DNA from: Heterocephalus glaber
Lineage: Eukaryota > Chordata > Mammalia > Rodentia > Bathyergidae
NCBI RefSeq assembly: GCF_000247695.1
Contig: NW_004624783.1
Coordinates: 6,062,273-6,126,272, forward strand
Direction: 5' to 3'
DNA length: 64,000 nucleotides
This document shows, one piece after another, positions 38,098-49,911 of this stretch (its first letter is position 1; every line of letters starts with the position of its first letter). A program made the position numbers and the translations under genes. The notes beneath the pieces were generated by a model. The model was not told the origin of the DNA. It worked only from the letters and a program-made list of their open reading frames with translations, and made no database searches.

Positions 38098-38799
38098 TCA
38101 ACTTTTGGGTTAAATTGAGTTAGCAGAATTAACTGGGTTTTAGTTAAGAATATGTAGACATCAAGAACACTCCCACCTCTTTGGTTTTAGCAGCTCTGTT
38201 TCATTGTTCTGTACTACTATGTTATTTTTAGACTTCCTTTCTTTAAGATCCTACTATGTCCTATTCATGTAAAGTTTTTAGATACAGTATTTTCAAAATA
38301 TCTAGAGAGTGAAAAGATACCAAGTTATGAGAAGTAGCTGCTAGTAGTTGCATGTATTTTCTGGACTAATGTATTATAGAGATTGCTTCCATCACATTGA
38401 CATTAACCTGGCAGTAGCTAAAACCATTGTCTTCTCGAGTATTGTATATGCACCCATTTTGTATAGTTTGTAAATTTTTCAAGAAGTTTTCAAAAAGTTC
38501 CTGTATTTTAAAAGTTGATGTCCAAATGAAAAGAGCTTTTAATTGCTTTTGCTGTGTGTTAAATCTGTTTGCTATGATATTTTAAAAGACAGTATCACTG
38601 AAACATGCTAAATATAGGCCCATACTACCAGTTGCTATGCTTTTAAACTGTACAGTTGCATATACTTTATTAAAAGCATTAAGAAAAATTTTGGTACTAC
38701 ATAAAGACAAAAGGTCTTTTTTTCTTTATAGGGCTGAAGGTAGCTTTTGGTCCAAATATTCAGATTTCTTTTTTTTCAGTGCTAGGGATCCATGGGCCA

Positions 38800-39500
38800 C
38801 CATGGGCATCTCTCTGTACACTCTTTTCCTTTACCATCTCTCATCCCGACTTCCTTTCCCCTCCTCTGTGCTTATCACCTAGCACCTGTCACTTCTCTCC
38901 TGAGCCCGGTGATCATTTCCAGTCCAGCAACTGTACACCTGAAACTGAGGCCGCATCTGCTGAGACACATTCCATCCTCTTAAGATCCCTCTGATCATCA
39001 TCCTACCAGGCCCACGCTCAGAACTCTGGAGTCTTTGATTCCTTGAGCTCCCTGGGTCCCCAATCCAATCAGACAGCAACCCTCATCCATTCTTTCTTAA
39101 CAATGTCTCTCACAGCTGTCCCTTTTCCTTTCCTGCCTCCGCTCTGCTCATTTACACCCTTATCAACTCACACAGGACTCTTCCAAAGGCCTAATTAATC
39201 TCACAGCCTCCTAATTGTTGCCATGCTTCCAGATTTTCCAATTCATCCTGCACATTCTCTTCAAATTTATCTTCCTGAAACACCTGTTTGATCATTTCAC
39301 TGCCCCTGATAAATCCCACAGCGTGACAGTTAAAGCCTTCCACAATCTGGCCCCAACCTGGCCTTCTGCACCCACTCCTGGGTGCTGGCCAGCACAGCCT
39401 TCGGGGTTGGCTGTTGGGTTCTCTGCGCTCCCCACCGTGTATCCTCGACCCTCCACGGAGGCCCCTTCCAGTGCGCCGGCTCCCTGGCCCTGAGATTCTG
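38800..39500. mobile_element. L2-like ancient LINE remnant
   Basis: Pyrimidine-rich text with CACAGCCTCCTAATTGTTGC, TGATCATTTCACTGCCCCTG and CACAATCTGGCCCCAACCTG follows the order seen in mammalian L2 3' sequence. Diverged; no coding capacity. Confidence 0.5.
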
Positions 39501-40440
39501 ATTAAGCCTGCTGTTTGGACCTGGTCCTGACCATGCCAGCTGGCAGGTGCTCTCCCTGAGGGTGATGAGATCTGCACCCCTTCCTTGGCACTCAGCAGCC
39601 ATACGGATGGAGTCAAAAATGGCTGTTAGTCTTAACAGTGGCATGGTGTCTTGTCTCGTTCACACAAGAACTGAGTTTCTTACTAGTCTTAGTTATAAGA
39701 GCTGCCATTCAGGAATACAGTACCTGCTGATGACTGAAGCTACCTTTTGGGAAAGGCTGCATTCTCTCCAAAGCACATTTTGTGAACCAGCCAAGCACAC
39801 GGGCTTTGCCTGTGGCCAGGCCAGGCCTAAGAGGAGGAAGCAGTCCAGGCCCTACACCTGTGCAGAGGAAAATGACACAGCTGATTCCATGTGCTCCTGG
39901 GGACTCTTCCTTAGTGACCTGAGGGTGAAGCCACTAGAAATTTTCCCAGAGAGCACTGGGATCCCTCGCAGGACCAGCTCCTGCCCCTGGACTGTAGGTC
40001 AGGGCAATGTCTTCAAGCGTAACCAGCAGGAGGGCTTCTGGGAGCAACCTAGGTGAGGCCATCTCCGCTTACCTAGAATGAGGGGAGTTTGCACAACCCA
40101 CAACTGGGCTTCTTGAGCCCCAGTGCCACGGCCAAAGTCACTGGGTACACCAGCAGCTTTCTGCATGTCTGCAGGATTGCTAGGCGCCATCTCTGAGCCA
40201 CATCTCACTTGATCCCTGCATGGCCATCACAGTTCTGTTCCCACACTGACTGAAGTGCGCTGATCTGGGATAGCATGGATGGGAAGGCTGTGGCTTCCAC
40301 AGAGTGGCACTTCCAAAAATACCAGGAAGAGGCCCAATGCAGCAGGGTGGGATGGTGCAGGTCACCACCAAGGAGAATAGTGACCTTGAAAGAATAGTAT
40401 TTCTCAGCAGCTCACAATCCTAGATACTGCCATGGATGAA
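39500..40440. other. Intergenic unique DNA with one 169-codon open frame
   Basis: No known exon. The plus-strand frame 39547-40056 is open but has no recognised domain, repeats or good start context, and overlaps open frames on the other strand. Probably chance. Confidence 0.5.
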
Positions 40441-40465
40441 ATAAAGATAAAAGTAAATCCCTTCC

Positions 40466-40640
40466 TAGCAAGGCATGGTGGTGCACACCATAATCCCAGC
40501 ACTCTGGGAAGCTGAGGCAGGAGAATCACAAGGTCAAGTCCAGCTTGGGCAACTTAGTGAGACCCTGTCTCAAAAAATAAAAGGGCTGGGGATGCAGCTC
40601 AGCACGAAGGTCCTCAACACAACCAATCTCTAGCACTCCC
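40466..40640 (+). mobile_element. B1-dID composite SINE
   Basis: CAAGGCATGGTGGTGCACAC to GGATGCAGCTCAGCACGAAG and a damaged box B. Confidence 0.8.
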
Positions 40641-40649
40641 AAAAAACTC

Positions 40650-41890
40650 CCTCCCTGCCCCCAAAGTCAATATTCCAATCATTTTGGCTAGAAAAGCCAC
40701 CGGCCGGATGGGCTCTATCACTTAGCAAGCAGGGCAATTAATCTTTCATGTGGGGATTCAATTATAAGATATATAACTCTTCACACCTCAGAGATAATTG
40801 AGAAGCTAAAAGTGAAAATAATGACAGTGCTTTTAGATGAAGAAAATGGCTTTTAAAGGTCTTTTATAATAAATCAAAGTAGAGCTAGGCAGTACCCCTT
40901 TGGCATTGGAAAGCAACACTCATTTTCAGATTGTGCCCAGATGTGTGTAGATCTTCAAGGCCCTGACAACTCGCACCCCACCCACCAGCTGGCCCTCTAG
41001 ATTTGCCTCCCGTCCCCCTTGCCTTCACCCCACACACCTGGCCAGTCCCCAGTTCTGGACAGTACTGGCCTTATGTCCTGGAGGCTGGGCTTTCTGGCAT
41101 ACCAAGGAAACGCTGCCTCCTTTCCCACTTCTAAACCGGCAGGAAAAAAATAACAACCCTGAATCAGACTCTGCTTTCATGAACTGCATCCCGCAGGAGG
41201 AAAGTCAGAGGGTGGCGATCTGCTCTGCGGGGGGCAAAACTTGTTTTTCAGGAGGAGCCACAGGCCTGACTAGCACATGGCGTGTAGATGGATTGGGCAG
41301 CTCTGTGATACTTTTGGCTCAGACTGCAGGCACCAGTTTACTGAGCTCCAGCTCCAAAGAAAGACTGCTGTGTCTCTTTAGGGGAGGGAAACCATCTTCG
41401 GGGAGCCTGGGCCCGAGGGGTTCCCTAACTCATGAGACAGATCCGCAGAGGGACCCCTGCCCTGAAGCCGGCAGCTGCAGAACCTGCTGGCTTGAGGTGT
41501 TACATGGCTTTCATCTCAAGATAGCTGACCAGCCCTAAAAATAAGCCCAGTTGCCTCCAGTTCAGTGTTCTGCATGAGTTCTTTAAACCTTTCTCTTTTA
41601 ATGCTGTCTTGGAAATTCCTCAAGGAGTTAAAGTAGTGGTTAGGCTCCACTTAGACCAAGTGGCTTGGATCATACTTGGGGACAAATCCACATCCTACAA
41701 TATGCTCTCCTATGACGCTAGACATTTTCCATGCTGTAGCCAGAGAAATTTTCTTTGAACTGCTTGCTACACCTGAGTAAGTTGCTTGCCTCTACTCATA
41801 TCTCCATTTCCCTACATACAGTCCCTTTCCACTCACCCATCCCAGTAGTGAGTAGTGTTGGTGAGAGAACTCCACGTCACTGATGTCCCT
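40650..41890. other. Intergenic unique DNA
   Basis: Mixed composition, no repeat I recognise and no convincing exon. A 119-codon frame at 41179-41538 has no known similarity. Confidence 0.5.
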
Positions 41891-41894
41891 TCCT

Positions 41895-42010
41895 CTCTCT
41901 CTCTTTTTTTTTTTTTTTGTAATTCAGGCTGCCCTTGAACTCATGGCAATCCTCCTGCCTCAGTCTCCCAAGTACTGGGGTTACAGGCATGCACAACCAC
42001 ACTTGGCTGG
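41895..42010 (-). mobile_element. B1 SINE, antisense, 3' part missing
   Basis: TTGTAATTCAGGCTGCCCTT to GGGGTTACAGGCATGCACAA. Confidence 0.8.
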
Positions 42011-42424
42011 TATTCCCTCCTGACCCTGTCCTGGTGAACACAGTGGCTGGGCACTGCTAGAACAAATGCCAGAGAAAAACTCCAGATTTCTCCTGCTGCA
42101 GCATCTGCTAGATTTGGGTTCCATGAGGTCTAAGGACAAGTTCATGTAAGGTGCTCAGTAAATATTTGCCAAGGAAACTGGGTTAAGTAAACAAGGGTCA
42201 CTTGAAAAGCAGCCCTTTGCTTTCCATGAACTGAAATTTGCAGTAAATGTGACTTCTACGCTGAAGATCATGAGAGCTCTCCAGCTGGTGGGTAGAGGGG
42301 GCAGAGAAGGAAAAAAGCAAGGAGCTGGCAGTCAGTGGCTGAATCTAAGCTTGTAGAAGGGAAGCCCAAAGAGTCCCATGTAAGTTCCACACCCCCTCCA
42401 CTGGGCTCGTTGAAAAATGATTCA

Positions 42425-42680
42425 TGGCAGGTACAGTGGTGCACATCTGTAATCCCAACACTTCAGGAGACCGAGGCAAGTTCAAATCTCACCAGAGCAA
42501 TTAAGTGAGATCCTGTCTGAAAAAACTTTAAAGAAGGATAGAGATGTCAGCGTGAAGGCCCTGGATCAATTCCTAGTATTGCAAAGAGAGAGGGGAAAGG
42601 AAGAGGGAGGTGGGGAGAGAAAGAGAAAATAAAAGAGAGAGGAGGGAAGGAAGGAAGGAAAGAAGGAAAACGAAAGATTG
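42425..42680 (+). mobile_element. B1-dID composite SINE followed by (GGAA)n
   Basis: GGCAGGTACAGTGGTGCACA to GATCAATTCCTAGTATTGC, then a purine-rich GAGA/GGAA tract to about 42675. Confidence 0.78.
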
Positions 42681-43046
42681 ACTCAGTAGTACAGGGTCTC
42701 TAAATGGTGGCTGGGAAGGGAAAGCCAGCAGTCTCACCTACCAGGGCCCTCAGCAGGATGCGGAGCTGGCGCCACCTCTCCAACCCTCCTAGCTGAGCTG
42801 CACAGGGGCGCATGCAGCAGGAGGCCACAGCACTTTGCTGCTGTATCCAGGCAGCTGCAGAGAGCTGCCCAGCTCCGATGGGGACAATCCCTATCACCAC
42901 ATAACCATCCCATGGGGCATACATATAATGGTGTGGCTAGTTTTGGAGAACATAATCTGCCATAATGTACAATGCCAAAAATAATGTGCTTAGACTTACT
43001 GGTCACAGGAAAAATTATTCAGGAAATTATTCAACAGAAAAGGAAA

Positions 43047-43150
43047 GTTATAGGGCTAGGAATGTAGCTCAGTGGTGCAGTGTCTGCCTGGCAAGCGCGA
43101 GTCCCTGAGTTTGATTCCCAGTAACCCCCCCCCAAAAGAAAAAATAAAAG
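43047..43150 (+). mobile_element. Stand-alone dID-type SINE
   Basis: GGGCTAGGAATGTAGCTCAG, GGCAAGCGCGAGTCCCTGAG and GATTCCCAGTAAC; GGAAAGTTA on both sides (about 43041 and 43149) marks its own insertion. Confidence 0.8.
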
Positions 43151-43633
43151 GAAAGTTACGCTTGCCTAAAGGTGTTCATTATCTGTCCATCTAATAAATA
43201 TTGATTGAATCACTTTGCTAGGGACTAGGAATATAAAAGAGTCTTAAGATATCCTTTCCTTCAGATAATTTCCAATGTATAACTATTGACAAAACCCGTA
43301 CTAATGTCCAGTGTGCGATGGTTTAATAAATTGCAGCACTACAATTGCGAGATACGACATTGAGATGCCACAAGAAGATGCTAATAGACTTTTGTTCTGA
43401 CCACTATTTAAAATTCCTACAACTTGGAAAAGACTGTGTAGGATGAGGGGAGAAATGTTGGATAGAAGTGAAAACAAATCAAAGTTGTGGGTCTACCATG
43501 ATTACAATTATGTAAAAATTTGTGTGTTTATCACCAATGCCTAGAAGAGAAAATCCAAACGTAAACTCACTTGTTGGAGTGAATACAGAAGATCATCTTT
43601 CTGTTTTCAATTTTTTTGGAGCACTTTTCAATT

Positions 43634-43679
43634 GTGTGTGTGTGTGTGTGTTTGTGTATGTGTGTGTGTGTATATATAT
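43634..43679 (+). repeat. (TG)n microsatellite at the gap edge
   Basis: TG repeat with a few interruptions, passing into TATATATAT right at the first N. Confidence 0.95.
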
Positions 43680-43873
43680 NNNNNNNNNNNNNNNNNNNNN
43701 NNNNNNNNNNNNNNNNNNNNNNNNNNNNNNNNNNNNNNNNNNNNNNNNNNNNNNNNNNNNNNNNNNNNNNNNNNNNNNNNNNNNNNNNNNNNNNNNNNNN
43801 NNNNNNNNNNNNNNNNNNNNNNNNNNNNNNNNNNNNNNNNNNNNNNNNNNNNNNNNNNNNNNNNNNNNNNNNN
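43680..43873. other. Assembly gap, 194 N
   Basis: Run of N between a TG repeat and the middle of an ID SINE. Apparent open frames crossing it are meaningless. Confidence 0.99.
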
Positions 43874-43930
43874 TGCTGCGCAAGTGCAAGGACCCGAGTT
43901 CAATCCCCAGTACCAAAAAACAAAACAACA
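43874..43930 (+). mobile_element. ID-type SINE, 3' part (5' part hidden by gap)
   Basis: TGCTGCGCAAGTGCAAGGAC to AGTACCAAAAAACAAAACAA. Confidence 0.88.
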
Positions 43931-44017
43931 AAAAAAATTTTATACCTCAAAGGAAGAGAAAGCTCTGTAGAGTGAGAAATTGATGGGAGAGACTCCTTTA
44001 GTCCAGTGGTTTAAAAT

Positions 44018-44190
44018 GATGGTGCAGGCCTGTAATCCCACCACTCTGGGAGGCTGAGGCAGGAGGATCACAAGTTTGAGCCCAGCATGGGCAATTCAGC
44101 AACTTAGCAAGATCCTGTCTCAAAGAGTAAAAAAGACTGGGGAGGTAGGTAGCTCAGTGTGAAGGCCCTGGGTTCCAACCCCAACACCAT
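44018..44190 (+). mobile_element. B1-dID composite SINE
   Basis: TGGTGCAGGCCTGTAATCCC to GGGTTCCAACCCCAACACC. Confidence 0.82.
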
Positions 44191-44191
44191 A

Positions 44192-44300
44192 AAAGGAGGA
44201 AAAGAAGGAAGAGGAAGAAGAAGAGGAGAAAAGGGAAAGGAAGGAGGAGGAGGTGAAGAGGAAGGAGAAGAAGAGGAAGAAGAGGAAGAAGAGGAGAAGG
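44192..44300 (+). repeat. Polypurine (GGA/GAA)n tract
   Basis: About 105 nt almost without pyrimidines, grown from the tail of the preceding SINE. Confidence 0.95.
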
Positions 44301-44570
44301 CCAGGCACAGTGGCACATGCCTATCATCCCACCAATCTGAGAGGTCAAAATTCTATTTTAGATCAAAATAAAAAAGGGCTGATATGTAGCTCAGTTCAAA
44401 GGCCCATGAGCATGCTAGGCAAGCACTAGGCCCTGCTCCAGCCCTTTTTATTTTCAATTTTGAGATGGTCTCACTAAATTTCCCAGGCTCACCTTGATCT
44501 TTGTGCATCTGCCTCCTGAGTACCTGTGGTTACAGGCTTGCACCACAGCACCTAGTCTACAATGCTGACT
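44300..44570. mobile_element. Sense and antisense B1-dID pieces
   Basis: Sense short B1-dID to about 44403, then an antisense unit (GCTAGGCAAGCACTAGGCCC to TGGTTACAGGCTTGCACCAC). Confidence 0.75.
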
Positions 44571-46720
44571 CTTAATGTGGCTGAAGGCATCTTGAAAGGA
44601 TAGAGTATCGGTATCATTTGGGGGAACAAGGATAGGCTCCAGTGCCTCTGTAGGTGGTCTTGCTCTAAGACAGATATTTTACTTTGATAATTTGAAACAA
44701 AGGAACACCAGGAATAAACTGGCCATACGCCTATAGAACATGCAAGGCTGTGGAACTAGCTGGGCTCCTTTTCCTTTATCAAGCTGCTCCTCTACAGGAA
44801 AAAAAAGTCTGACTTTATAGCTTTTGTTTTGGTGTGTGGTACAACCTGAGTGAAACACCAGCTATTCTTCCCCAACTGTAAAGTCTAAGATCTGTTGGAA
44901 TCTGCATTCCTTTATTGAATGCTTTCAGGTATATCTACTGTTTCTTTTCACTGACATTTGAGTGTATTGTTTTAGAAATGATGAGATTTCAGGATGGAAA
45001 TAGAGCACATTTTTTAAAAAAATTATAGTTAGTAAAAATATATATATACTCCAGTGTTACGGTTTAGTGAACTTGCTCTGCTCTGTAGAGAACAGGGTTA
45101 AACCTGGTGTTTTGAAATATGTTTCTCCGAGGTAAAACATGATTTTCAGGTATTATTTTTAAGTTGTATTTTGCTTTTGGTACAGCCAAATATTCGGCTT
45201 GTCTTTCATAGTTCTTGATATCTTGAAAAATCAAAATAAATTTGTCCCTCACACACACAAAAAAAGGAGAGCAAGCTTAAATGGTAGTAGACACTTCCAC
45301 ACATGTCCTGTTGGCCAGCACTTCATCATATAGACACACGTAGCTGCAAGGGAGTCTGGCCAAGGCCATGTTCAGCGAATAATCCCAGCAGGAGAGGGCC
45401 AGGTATTAGACCAGCAGTCTGCCACTGGGGAGATGTCCTAATGTCCTAATGTCGCAGATCCTAGGCTGGGCCTGACTCCCAAAACAGTGACTGCTGTGGA
45501 TGCACACTCATCAGTCCCCTTCCAAGCACTTCCTTAACTTACTCACTGTCTCCTTTCCATGGGGACTGGAACTAAGGAAATGTACAGCATTTCTGTAATC
45601 CTGAAGTCACAATCCTTTAGAGAAAACCACTGGAGATCAGGCAGTTGGACTGTCTCATTATACAAAAGGCTCCAGAGCCCAGGAGGCCCTGGAGCACTAG
45701 AGCCCTGATTGGTGTTGACATCAGATGCATCTCTGCCAGGAGCTCCCATTTCTCCTTTCTTTCTGCTGGGTCACCAGCCTCATGGGACACTTCAGGACCT
45801 CAAATTTACTACTTGAGTTAGACTGTTCTAGTTTTTGGTCAAAGTGGAAACAAGGCTGCCCTGTTGTTTCCTTCCTTGAGGGGAAGTCAGGGGAGTCCTT
45901 GGAGTGGCCTAAGAAGGGACAACTTGGCCACTTGCTCCCCTAGACACCTCCAGGCTGGGAGTGCTAGGGTGGCCAGAGAGGGCTGCTGACTGGGCACAGG
46001 CTGCCTGCCAGGTCCAGGGTTCTCCCGAGCGGTGGCCCTGGATGGAGGTGGGAACTGGAGGTGGCAGACTGAGGTGGTGGTGGGGTTTGCTAGAGCAGAG
46101 GCAGCAGCAAGGACAGACGAATGTGCCACAGGGAGCCAGGGGCAATGGGTGAGCTGTCAGATGGGCATGCTTTTCTCCAGGGGCAGCAGGCTATTCGACA
46201 ATCCAGGTGGAGGAGAGGGAGCAATTGGCAAGTAGCAAGTAAGTCATGCAGCCTGTTCCTGGGCAGCCTTGAGCACTACAGGCCCTCCCGGGGCCAGCTC
46301 TATGCCAGGCCATGCAGCTGGGGCTGAGAATAGGTTCCCAAGGGGCCTCCCCAGGATGGGTCAGGATCCTGCCTTCTAACAGCCACTTGCTCCTAGCTGG
46401 CATCCAGAGCCTTCTGTCGCCTCCTGGGCAGCTGGGCTTAGCAAGGTGAGCAGCTCCCTGGACATCACCCTTCCACCCTGCAGTCTCCTGTGCCCACACA
46501 CACTGGAGACCTCTGGACTCCAGGCAGCTCCCTGAAGGGGAAGGCACCTTTTTCTGACTCACCTGAGGAGTTTGACTCACAGTGGCCTAGGCTAGTGAAG
46601 CTTGGAAACAACCATGGCCACACCAACACGGCTGTCCCTGCCTCTCTGATGACATCCAGACTGATGAGCCCCAGCCTTCCATTACATGGGGAGGTATGGG
46701 CAAAAGAAATCCAGCTTTTT
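44571..46720. other. Intergenic unique DNA
   Basis: No gene or named repeat recognised. GC content rises from about 45.5 kb. Several overlapping frames on both strands show no domain. Confidence 0.5.
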
Positions 46721-46724
46721 TAAA

Positions 46725-46815
46725 AATATATATTTATTTATGGTACTGGGATCGAACTTGGGATCTTGCGCTTGCGAGGCAGGCGCCGGAACCACCGAGC
46801 TAAATCCCCGACCCT
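46725..46815 (-). mobile_element. ID-type SINE, antisense
   Basis: GGTACTGGGATCGAACTTGG to GAGCTAAATCCCCGACCC. Confidence 0.88.
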
Positions 46816-46817
46816 TA

Positions 46818-47395
46818 AATTTTTTTATTAGAATATTACATGTTTGCAGTACATTCCTTGTGTGGAGTTGGTACACGTGCATAATACATCTTTCCTTTTT
46901 CATCCCCTTTCCCTCCCCTCCCTTTTGAGAAAGATCTTCCTATTATCTTTTATTTGGCTTTTATTTATATTTTGGGTTTCTCATATAAGAGAAACCATGC
47001 AATATTTACAATTTTGTCTCTGATTTTTTTCATTTAACATTACGGTCTCAAGGTGAATCCATTTTTCTATAAATGCCTCAAGTTTATCTTTCTTTATGGC
47101 AGAGTAGTGCTCCAAGTGTGTATAAATACCACATTTTCTCTATCATCTGTTGATGGACATAGGCTGCTTCCAAGATTTAGCTATTACGAGTTGTGCGGCT
47201 ATAAACATGGGTATGCATGTATGTGTACTATGTTGTCTTTAACTCTTTCAGGAAGATACTGTACCTAGAAAGGGAATAGCTAGGTCAAGTGGAATGTCTA
47301 GTTTTAGTTTTTGAATCTCCATACTGGTTTTTGTACTAGTTTTACTAGTTTACATTCCCACCCACAATCTAGAGGGTTCCTCTTTCCTGGCAGCC
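46818..47395 (-). mobile_element. L1 LINE 3' region, antisense
   Basis: TTTATGGCAGAGTAGTGCTC, ATCATCTGTTGATGGACATA and TAAACATGGGTATGCATG are typical antisense L1. Confidence 0.75.
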
Positions 47396-47494
47396 TCACC
47401 AGATGCTTTTTATCCCCCATGATGGGCTCAAGAGCTGCCAGAAGTTTGCCAAGAGCCCACGGCCCCTCATCCTGAACTCTTGGCCCAATATTTT

Positions 47495-47605
47495 TGTTTT
47501 TGAGATAGGGTCTCACTGAGTTGCCCAGGCTGCACTTGAATTTGAGATCTTCCTGCCTCAGCCGCCCAGAGTGCTGGGATTACAGGCATGTGCCACCACA
47601 TGCCG
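47495..47605 (-). mobile_element. B1 SINE, antisense
   Basis: GAGATAGGGTCTCACTGAGT to GGGATTACAGGCATGTGCCA. Confidence 0.85.
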
Positions 47606-48360
47606 ACTCTTGGCTCATTTTTCAGAGCTGATTGCACCTCTCCGTTCTGTCCTTGTGGGACCCACAGTGGCATTATGGGGTGGGTGGGGCGGGTATGGGT
47701 GGCCATGGCCGAGGGCGTCCACTATGAAGGGACACGCCAGTGCTTCCCGGAGGGTCCTCAAGGGGAGCGCATGTTCCTGCTTCTGCCCAGGAGGCCGTGG
47801 GTGCCCCTGCTAGGTGCAACCAGGCCAGTCCCACCCCTCTGGGCAGACACCTGCTGCGGTGCTCATCTAGTTTGTCCCTTTCCCGCCAGAAGCAGTTGGG
47901 GTGCACTGGGATGACGGGCTGTCAGGAGCTGGAGGCCAGCCCCACCTCGGCCGCCCCAGGAGAGGGATGAGCCAGGGCCGCCCTGCTGCAGCCTCTGTGC
48001 CAGAGGAGGAATGGGCTGGCCGGCAGCTCCAGCTCTGACCCCTTCCTGCCTCTGCCTCTGCAGGGGACTGATTGAACCCTCGGCTGCTGGTCCCTGGCTG
48101 CTTTCGCCTCTGGCTGACTCTGCCTCCCCACATATGTTTTCTCTGTCTGAAAATGAGATCAATCAATCTTGGTGCGGAGGCAGAGAAAGGCCTTCCACGG
48201 GGCCGGAGGCAGCAACAGCAGGGCCTTGGCTGTGCAAGGGAAGTGGGGCAAAGAGGGCGCCAACCGGCTCTGCCGGCCGTGTGGGTGGCAGACGTGGCCG
48301 CGCCACGATGAGCCAGCTCCGTCGTTGACTCAAGCCCAGGCCACGGAATGGGTTCCTGGG
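47606..48360. other. GC-rich intergenic DNA
   Basis: Moderately CpG-containing, no exon recognised. Long frames on both strands reflect the lack of AT-rich stop codons. Confidence 0.5.
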
Positions 48361-48612
48361 GTACCGGGTGTGTGGGGGGAGTGTGATGGTGTGGGTCTAA
48401 TTTGTGGTATGTGGTACAGGTGGGTGCTGTGTGGAGCTGGGCGGTATATGGTGTGTATGGTGTGTGTATGGTATGTGGGGTGTGTTTGGGTGTGTGGTGT
48501 GCAGTTGAGGGAGGTGGTATGTGGTTTGTAGTATGCATAGTGTGGTGTGACCTGTTGTGTGGTTTGTGGGATGTGTCCGTGTGTGTGGCACGAGACATGC
48601 ATGGGTGGTACT
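48361..48612 (+). repeat. GT-rich degenerate repeat tract
   Basis: About 250 nt of irregular GTGTGG/TATGTG units without a fixed period; an old, decayed microsatellite or minisatellite. Confidence 0.85.
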
Positions 48613-49570
48613 GGGTGCAGAGTGTGCTTTGTGTAGCAGGAATCTTAGGTGACGGGAAAGCTCTCCATTTATTTTACCTCCCTGAGTATGCTACAAAGAA
48701 GGGTCTTGGTTTGATTTCCTGTGTGATTTGCAGCCCCTCTTACTGTGGAACCAGCTGTGGGCCTGTGTGAGGGGCAGGTTCCCACAAGGTCCCAGAGTGC
48801 TCCAGGCATCAGGCCTGAGCACAGGGCAGCAGCCAGCTGCGGGCACAAGGACCAGCCTAATGTGTGCCTGCAGGGGTGGGGCTGCCTTCATAGCCTCGGA
48901 AGCAAACATTTCCCTGGGTCACTGTCCTCCTTGCAGGCAAAGGTTCTGCAGCTTTTACTGTTACCACTGATCACTCCGTCTGTCACACTGCCTCCTTTTG
49001 AAATGTTGAGGTTTAAGTCATGAATACTGCCATTGCTTTGTTTTGTTCTCAGCCATTTTGTGAGCAAATCTGTTTCCTAACAACTTCTGAAATATCCCTG
49101 GGAGCAGACAGGTTTCCTGTTTCCTTGTGTCTCCTTTTTGTTCCCCAGTGTCTAATGTGGGTTCTTGTTTGTTTTGGTGCTGGCCATGGAGCCCAGGACC
49201 TCTCTCCTATGCCCTCAGCCCCTAATGCAGGGTTCTATACAGCCTTTGCTAAACTGCTTGGTGAAACACCTTGGTGACAAGTTAGAACCTGGAGAGAGCC
49301 TCTGAGCTGGGGGGGGGAGGCTCTGGAGTTTCCGTGCAGCCCCTCTGCCATGGCCCACATCCCTGTGGCTGCCTGTTCTTCCCCTACCCCACAGGTCCAG
49401 GCTCAGAGCTTTCAGGTCAGCAACCCCAGTAACAAGAACCTGAGTCTTTCTTAATTCTTTAAGAAAAATATAAAGAGCAACACAGAGAGAATACTTTTGT
49501 GCCTACCACCCAGACTTGTATCTTTACATAAATTCTGCCCTGAGCCTGTGCTTACAAAATTTTTTAAACC
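48613..49570. other. Intergenic unique DNA with a short dID remnant
   Basis: About 49170-49225 (TTTTGGTGCTGGCCATGGAG ... CAGCCCC) may be an antisense dID piece. Nothing else recognised. Confidence 0.4.
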
Positions 49571-49573
49571 TAG

Positions 49574-49652
49574 GGCCGGGGATTTAGCTCAGTGGTGCTG
49601 CCGCCTGCCTCAAAAGTGCAAGGTTCTGAGTTCGATCCCCAGTACCAAAAAC
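49574..49652 (+). mobile_element. ID-type SINE (last one before the SINE-poor block)
   Basis: Full-length sense copy, followed at once by a B1. Confidence 0.9.
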
Positions 49653-49654
49653 AA

Positions 49655-49800
49655 AAACCTGGCATGGTGGCTCACACCTGTAATCCTAGCACTCAGAAGG
49701 CTGAGGCAGGAGGACTCCCTCGAGTTTAAGGCCAACCTGGGCTACATAGTGAATTCAAGGCCAGCCTGAACTACATAGCAAGACTCTGTCTCAAAAAAAC
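49655..49800 (+). mobile_element. B1 SINE
   Basis: CCTGGCATGGTGGCTCACAC to GCAAGACTCTGTCTCAAAAA. Confidence 0.85.
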
Positions 49801-49911
49801 TAAATAAATGTTTTTTAAAATTTATTATCAAAAAATTTAAAATGTAATTAAAGAACATTAAACATCAAGAATACCAGCACCCAAGACTTGGCTCTTTCTG
49901 TGATGGCCTAC

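Larger units (their letters stand above)
37337..38700 (+). other. TMEM209: Probable TMEM209 3' UTR
   Basis: Unique, AT-rich sequence follows the stop and is interrupted only by one sense ID SINE and one B1. An AATAAA lies at 37593-37598 and an ATTAAA near 38669. Which signal is used, and so the exact 3' end, cannot be told from sequence. Confidence 0.4.

Noticed and set aside
39547..40056. 169-codon plus-strand frame
   Set aside because: No similarity known to me, overlaps L2-like sequence at its start, and has no splice or promoter context.
43522..43983. Open frames crossing the N gap
   Set aside because: They contain unknown residues over the whole gap and begin in a TG repeat.
47867..48598. 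243-codon minus-strand frame
   Set aside because: Its start is the translated GT-rich repeat (Thr/His/Pro runs) and the rest is GC-rich DNA open in several frames.
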